Shown: in pieces, positions 57,913-64,000 of the stretch | Layout: each line of letters starts with the position of its first letter | Numbering within the stretch: position 1 is the first letter of the stretch | NCBI GenBank assembly: GCA_045837725.1 | Contig: JBEWZL010000232.1 | Location: forward strand, 310,001 to 374,000 | DNA length: 64,000 bases | Direction of reading: 5' to 3' | Source of the DNA: Vermamoeba vermiformis | Taxonomy: Eukaryota; Tubulinea; Echinamoebida | Program-made: the position numbers and the translations under genes | Notes under the pieces: model-generated | The model's database searches: none | What the model saw: only the letters and a program-made list of their open reading frames with translations | Told to the model about the DNA's origin: nothing

Positions 57913-59901
57913 TTAATTATACAACATATCAAGAAGCTCAATGGTGTACTTTTCTTTGCGCTCAGGTGTCGAATTGATGTGTTTCTTGTACAGCGCAACA
58001 ATCTCGTCGTGTTCAGGCACGGAGGATTCAAAATCGAACGCGATTGGTCCACCGCTCGACTCGAAGACAGTGTGCAATAGGTCATATGCACCCTATTAAT
58101 GAAAAAATTAGTGGGATGGACTCCACAAACGGTTTTATATAGTTGGATCTGGCTTGCTCAACTGCTCATATAGAACGCCGATATTATATGTTATATAGTC
58201 CTGTACTTACTTGCAACACGTCATCGTCTACTTTGTCTTCTTTGAGTGCGCTCAACAGATCTCCGACCTTGATGCAATCCATCGCGGTGTAATCGATCAT
58301 GACGCTACAAGTATAGTGTTAATATAGAATCCATGCATAGTAAGATTTAGTATTGTTAATATTAAGCAATGTTACGTACTCGTTCTTGTAACCACGAGCC
58401 AGCAACCAACGTTTGAAAGCCTCGGGTAACTCCATAAATGAAGCAACCAACAAGCACACCTAACAATAGAATAACAGTTAGTACTATTTTAAATATAACG
58501 TTGAATATAAGCAATGAATGACGTTTGAAGGTATAAAAATTGTTCGAAAAAGACATCGTTAGACGTCACTTGGACACATAAGCTCAGTTATTAATCGTTC
58601 GAGACTTTAATAAAGCTGCTATATATGGTTACCTTGATGGCCATAATACGACCCCAGCCTCGGCTGCCAATAGCCATGTCCCACAACTCGGTCAATGGCT
58701 CATTGATGTTCGCGTACAAGAAGCGACAGCTGTTCATATATACACATTAGAATCGAGCGCGTCAAATTATAAAACGTTTGCCACTGCTCTTTGCGTCAAA
58801 TTGCAGCGCATTAGTGGCCTAATAGTGCTATAAATAGGACTCCAGTGATGCAGATCCGTACCTATACCAAGTGAACTCTTCATGTCGACCCAAGTCCATA
58901 GCCATATCAATCAAGTCATCGCGATAAGTGCTAGGAAACTGACCCAATCCGAGCATGATCAAACCAACTTTGACTGGGGTCTTATGAGCGGATTTGAAGG
59001 CTACGAAGGTTGTCAGATAAGTTCGTAGCTTCAAATTTACAATTTATATTATCCCTTATCAACGTACCTAAAGTAAGCGAAAGTTTCATATATCGCTCAA
59101 GCTGATCTTCAGGGAGAGAAGGTACGTAAGAGGACAGATTATTCAAAAATTTGAAGATCCAACCAATAACGGCCATTGTATATTTTTTGTCGGTGTCGCT
59201 AAAATAAGTAATGTTATTAATTAGGAAATTTTGTGGCACACGATTATTTAAATTAGAATCCGAATCCGGATTTCGTTTTAATTCGTTGCATCGGTTAATC
59301 TGTGATTACTTTCGCATATTAATACTTACTCGGATAGTGGTATAGCCAAGCCGTTAATCAGGAGGTTATACAAAGGCTCCAAGTTGTCATCCGAACCCTC
59401 AACAAACTCCTTGACCTTTTCTGTTACTTTAGTGGCGATCTCATTGGCCTTCTCCTCATCTTTAGGGCCATGATACCTAGAAGCAAATTATTTTAGCAAA
59501 TTGTGGAAGCTACATCCGTTGCTAATCCAAAAAAAAATTACCACTTCGGGCAAACGTATTAAATCACTACGATCTTACCAAAAATTACCATCTTGAGCAC
59601 CAGAAGCATAAGGGATGGCATCTTCAGTGTGTTCAAGGTCATCAAAATCGGGGATCTCAAATTTATAATTATTGTAGAGTTCTCGCTTGGCCGCAGGAGC
59701 TTTAGCCATAAGCTGCAAAAAAAATCGGTTAAATTATTGCATAATTGTTACGAATTAAGCAACACCCGAATCGATCCGATTTACCTTCGGGATCAGCTGA
59801 TAGCCAGGGACTTTTGGTCGTTGTCCTTCCACCGATTTATGAACAATCTCGTAAATAGGCTTGTTATCCTTGGTAACACTTGACAAATCGAAGAATTCCA
59901 T
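57913..59901 (-). CDS. Unknown helical cytosolic protein
   Basis: About ten short exons from ATG 59901 (MEFFDLSSVTKDNKPIYEIV). Blocks include RPKVPGYQLIPK, KFEIPDFDDLEHTEDAIPYA, EKANEIATKVTEKVKEFVEG, MAVIGWIFKFLNNLSSYVPS, VKVGLIMLGLGQFPSTYRDD, LTELWDMAIGSRGWGRIMAI, FMELPEAFKRWLLARGY, MIDYTAMDCIKVGDLLSALK and a final TIELLDMLYN. The helices resemble an alpha-solenoid. No signal peptide or membrane segment. I do not recognise the family. Splice sites are clean GT-AG and the frame is kept throughout, so it is a real gene. Confidence 0.65.
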
Positions 59902-60089
59902 GTTGATAATATAAACTAGATGCGTGGTTGTCCTTTTGGGGTTGGTAAATTTAACTGACTGCGGTACTCCAACAAATTTGTTCGCCTGATTTTGTGGAGA
60001 TAATTGGTAAACTATAAACCGTAAAGTTGTGGTTGTGGTGTCGGCTGGAATTCCCGGTTGTGATTTGTCTCGCGCCCAAGTCCAATTAA

Positions 60090-61078
60090 GTCAATGGACA
60101 GGACCGCGATATCTCATCGTTCTCACGCTATGCACGCTGCATACGACGATAGCCAGACCACAATCTGCGCATAAACAAGGCGATGATTGGGAAGTAAGTC
60201 AGATCACGTTTTTGATCTGTTAATTTTACCAATTAAATTGAAAATTTTTGGATGATAATAGTATTATAGAATATAATTATTACAATCAAATAGTATTAAA
60301 ATTAAAATTTTCAATGCAGTGGGATTGTCTCGGCGATTGCGATAATCCGATCTGCTATCGCCTCGCGGCAAACAATCAAATATCGGTGGATTCGTGGAGG
60401 AGGCACTGACGATGATCCCGCATTCAAGGTTAGTCTTACAGTTTGCATTGCGGTGGCCATTTTACGCTTTTGACACGTTCTTTAATCGTGCAGTGGATGT
60501 TCTGAAGAACCCGTATGACGCTACAATGAGCTTTGGCAGAGGCTTCTTGGACATCCCTATACTAAAGAACATCATCACTGACACCCACTTCGCTCAACGC
60601 GATCGTATGGGTCGTTCAATGGCTTTCTTAGCACGGATCTGGACTGACTATCCGATGGTACGTTTAACGTCCTGTGCCATCAAACTAATAGCCTCCGTAG
60701 TTCAAGTCGTTAAAGGCATCGCCTGTGACGAACAAACAGCTGTCTTGATTCAACAAGGCACCGGCAAAGTTGCTACAAGGATTGATAATGTGCAACCTAA
60801 GTGGCACGATAGTAAGCAGCCTTCAAGTTACTGTATGAGCTTTGGAGATAACTAACGGCGTTGCAGAGCATGTCGCGTACTTCTTCTTGTCAAAGAGACC
60901 ACCAGCAGTGTGTCAGCCAGACGCGCCGTTGACATTCGGCAAGATCTCAGTGTGGCGACTTCACAACAACCAAACATTCGATCTCATCAACTGGACGAGC
61001 AATCAAGGCGAGTACTATGAACTCGATGTCGAGAACGGTGATTTCATCGAGTGGAAACAGCAAGGTCATGTATGTTAA
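60090..61078 (+). CDS. Probable secreted Cys-containing protein, start unclear
   Basis: Three or four exons ending at 61078. The first part reads RYLIVLTLCTLHTTIARPQS, a good signal-peptide core, then HKQGDDWE. The second exon starts WDCLGDCDNPICYRLAANNQ. A 55-nt intron then joins SFALRWPFYAFDTFFNRAVD, and after an intron near 60812 comes HVAYFFLSKRPPAVCQPDAP. It ends GDFIEWKQQGHVC. There is no in-frame ATG before the signal-like core. An exon from ATG 59920 could be spliced in (MRGCPFGV-GPRYLIV), but that start is only 18 bp from the divergent start at 59901. It may be a real secreted protein with an unseen first exon or a decaying gene. Family unknown. Confidence 0.45.
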
Positions 61079-61816
61079 AAGCGTCGTGCATCGTGAAGGA
61101 CGGGTATAATCTGAGGTTCATTTGAAACTTTGCTTGGAACGTGAGAAGTTAATTGCAAATCGACGTAAGCATATATAAAGCGAAAAAGCGTGCGATAGCT
61201 TAATTACTGCGTGATTACGGAAAGAACAAATCCACATGGAAAAACGGGTAAAATTATTATTTAAATAATTGGCAGAAAGGAAATGTAAGATGGAAATAAT
61301 ATTAATACTATAATATCAGATTTCCAAATTTGAAATATTATTATTGTAGGGATTTGATCAAAGCATTTTGCGGAGCTCAAACAGAGGACGTGCAATGTTA
61401 GAATGGTTTACGTACCAATGTATACACAAAATTTAATGAGTTGAGATAGGCTGGACGGAAGCGGTAGAAAGCGGGATGTCTTTTCCCGCTTCGGATGTGG
61501 TAGCTAAAACATTTCCACTTGCGTTTTATCTTCGTTTCTTTCTAACCACTGACCATAATTGGTAGTGCATTATTTGAATTTCGAATAAAAATGGTCAAAC
61601 TGCGGTACGGCGTAAAATCGTGTCCGTTTTAGTTTCGATCGAAAAACCAAATTTACTAATTATTTGTGATAAGTGACATCAACTACACCGCAAAGTTGCA
61701 ATTTACATTTGTATGCAGTGATTGGAACACACGAACACAACGACTGTCACTGCCCTTCCAACAGATTGATCTTCCCGTCTTTTATTGTCGAATAAGATTC
61801 CGTATCAATAACGAAG
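61079..61816. other. Intergenic, 738 bp
   Basis: AT-rich, between two genes on the same strand. No gene, repeat or RNA that I can support. Confidence 0.4.
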
Positions 61817-63815
61817 ATGGAGACGCTTAATCCACAAGGAGATCGAGTTGTTAAATTTGAGCAACAAATGATTGAGCGAGAAAAGCTCACGCAGCTAAAA
61901 CGCATCGCGCTGCTCTTGGTGACTCGGATGTTGGCCAAAATGCACCAGATCGAAAAAGACATTGAAGCCATAGTTACAGTTGAACTATTGATAGAAAAAA
62001 GAGAGGAATGCAAGAAGATTATTGATATTTCAAAGGTATTTAGAAATTTAATCCATTTTAACCCGCAGCGAAAGAGAATTGACGAAATTAATGATCTACA
62101 AATTAATAATTTGCATATTTTTGCTATATTTAATTTAAATATGCTCCTAAAAGAAATTTGTTTACCAACGCTTCTAGATTCGGTCGGATTCCACTTTTCT
62201 GAATCACACCGCACTGTTACGCTCAAAAATTATTATTACGCGAGATATAATATCTCCAACATTATATAACATCGTCTTTAATCTTAATTTTAACCTATTA
62301 AGCGATTAATTAGTTTGGATCAGTTTGTAGCCGTTTTAGTTAAAAGAGATAAAGCGGAGAATTATATATTAACGCTATTTATCCTATAGGAACTCGTTGA
62401 TTGGCCAGCAGGAGAGGATCCTTATGAGCCTAAAAAGTTGCCTGCAGTCTTTGCGCAACAGCCTAAGCTGATCGCTTTTCGTACCAACACCGATCAGCTT
62501 CTTTGGGAAATCAGTAAGTTACAATCCGAGTTTATAAGTACCGATAAGAATGTACTTCAATGTGTTTGCACGAGAAATTATACCAAACTCGAGTTTTTAA
62601 GACGAGTTTTCTAACGGATTTGATTTGTAGTCTCGAAGCTCTCGGTCTTACGAGATTTCCTAGTCATCTCAGACTCATTGCCCAAATGCATCACCATATC
62701 ATACACTCTCAATAGAATCAAAAAGGTAACTCTCCGATTATTCATTATTTAGGCGCGATCGCGTCGATTCTCGCCGGCGAGCTCCGATTTGTGGAGCCCT
62801 CGCCCACCTCCATCCTTTTTATACTTTTATGGAAAAGGAGTTAATCTGCCGTGTATATCACCTTTTTTGCCAAGTCTAACCATCTTTGAACTAGATTCTG
62901 TTCACCGATCCTAACGAGCCGCTCTATCCTCAACGAAGGCCTACTTTTCAATATGTAGAACCTCCTAGTGGTACCACTAATAACAACAATAGCACCGAGA
63001 ACAATACCAACAACGTACGGGACCGATCCTACACTACTCCCGATTTTCTGCCTGCGCAAGAGCCAAATTCTTCATGGGTGCCTGCCGCGGCTAAAGACGA
63101 CTCGTCGAGCCCTCCTAATAGTGCTGGTAATTTAGCTAGTCCTAGGTTAGCTAAAAGGCCAAGTACAAAGTCACCTCGTGGAAGGATCAAGGCAAAGGAT
63201 ATCCGAAAGCCGGAGCTATTACATGATGAAGTGGATGGTACGTACTATAGTTAAATATTGTGATTCTTCGCGAGCTAAATTAATCTCTGGATCCCTAAAA
63301 CGAATCCAGAGTAATCTTGGATTCGCGAATCCGAACCCAAGTTTTTTATTGCTTAAAGTTGCATTTTATAGACACTATTTATAATATAGTATGTTTTCAA
63401 TAGCTCAAGCTGTTATTTTAATTACAGGAGACCCGCAGAAGTGGGATCAAATATTTCAATCGCCTACAGACGGCAGATCGATGCTACGATCAAGCTCAAG
63501 AAAAAGAAATGAGGTGGACAACTTAATTATGAAGAGTAAGTCGTTTTTTTATACAAAGACCTTCCATAAGCAATTACTTCGGATTCGGACTGGATGTGCT
63601 AAAGAGGAAATTATTTTGAAACGATCAATAGTACTTAACAGTAAGGCAGTTTAAGGTTCTATCGCGTAACTTAATTAGCTTACGCGAGTAACTTGAGCAG
63701 GCCAAAGCCTTAAATACAAATGAATTTTCGAACAGGTGATCCGATTAACGCGGAACCAGAGCAAAAATTTTGGCTTTCAGTTCGAAAACTCGCGTCATTT
63801 TTAGTGATTTACTGA
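61817..63815 (+). CDS. Unknown protein with coiled-coil start and basic linker
   Basis: Six exons: 61817-62035, then from about 62390, 62631, 62892 and 63429, and a last one near 63735-63815. The start (METLNPQGDRVVKFEQQMIE, then LLVTRMLAKMHQIEKDIEAI) is a predicted coiled coil. ELVDWPAGEDPYEPKKLPAV and LIAFRTNTDQLLWEISKLSV look like a folded helical domain. Exon 4 is disordered (NNNNSTENNTNN, then RLAKRPSTKSPRGRIKAKDI) and basic. The last exon could be SDPINAEPEQKFWLSVRKLA ending IY; an earlier acceptor would give a short alternative end. Not recognised; the basic linker hints at a nuclear protein. The remaining 185 bp of the window holds no feature I can support. Confidence 0.6.
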
Positions 63816-64000
63816 AATTTGTCCTATTGTGTGTTTCTCAGCATTCGTTTTCCGTTTTATTTCACTCTTTTCGTTCAATCAATCGACCACCGATCAGCTT
63901 ACTTTCGCTCGATCGGATCTTTATTTATTTGTACATAGTATTATTTATTTGTATATACGATGGAAGTCTATATCCAGCCTACCAGTTATGTAGTATATAA

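Noticed and set aside
1-64000. tRNA, rRNA, CRISPR, prokaryotic operons, transposons or viral remnants
   Set aside because: No cloverleaf with B-box-like GGTTCGAAYCC, no regular repeat-spacer array, no ribosome-binding sites, and no transposase, reverse transcriptase or capsid-like ORF were seen by eye. A computed search could still find degraded copies.

Overview
The window is nuclear DNA from a unicellular eukaryote, most likely a free-living amoeba-like protist. Genes are dense and on both strands. Almost all are split by short GT-AG introns, mostly 40-70 nt, and TAA, TAG and TGA all act as stops. Some proteins carry Asn/Thr- or His/Lys-rich tracts. The mix (Integrator subunit 3, COG1, ARFRP1, a Rho GTPase, RNase P subunit Rpp20, eukaryotic-type molybdenum cofactor genes, many F-box genes) is general eukaryotic. 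I cannot name a species. I saw no tRNA, rRNA, CRISPR array or recognisable transposon. All exon joins were made by eye and are predictions.

Layout. 1-7.9 kb: POP7/Rpp20 (partial), INTS3, a PRCC-like nuclear protein and an isochorismatase-fold hydrolase. 7.9-10 kb is unassigned apart from a possible small exon. 10-11 kb: a disordered His/Lys-rich protein. 11.2-15.4 kb: a molybdenum cofactor cluster, with MOCS1A (MoaA) head-to-head with MOCS2A (MoaD) and MOCS2B (MoaE); the last two lie 16 nt apart and look bicistronic. 15.4-20 kb: a secreted metallophosphoesterase, an AT-hook protein and a Rho/Rac GTPase with an unusual N-terminal extension. 20-27 kb: COG1 and a seven-helix membrane protein with a PA-like ectodomain. 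27-39.4 kb: two F-box/LRR genes flank a cluster of three full paralogues and one short relative of a family I do not recognise. 39.8-43 kb: PMP3 and a TMC-like channel. 43.3-46 kb: ARFRP1, then what reads as one gene fusing an F-box to a Rab-like GTPase ending in a CaaX box. 46-49 kb: a membrane-anchored kelch protein and a small orphan. 49-54.7 kb: two F-box genes and a tightly packed neighbour. 54.8-58 kb: a secreted DUF4397 protein and a broken partial copy of the neighbouring F-box gene. 58-64 kb: three genes of unknown function.

Most interesting items: the cofactor gene cluster with its bicistronic-looking MOCS2 pair; the F-box/GTPase fusion, in which a 15-nt exon encodes exactly WDTAG; loss of the catalytic Gln (replaced by Ala) in both that GTPase and ARFRP1; and the local family at 28-37 kb, which shares three conserved blocks and looks like a set of nuclear regulators.
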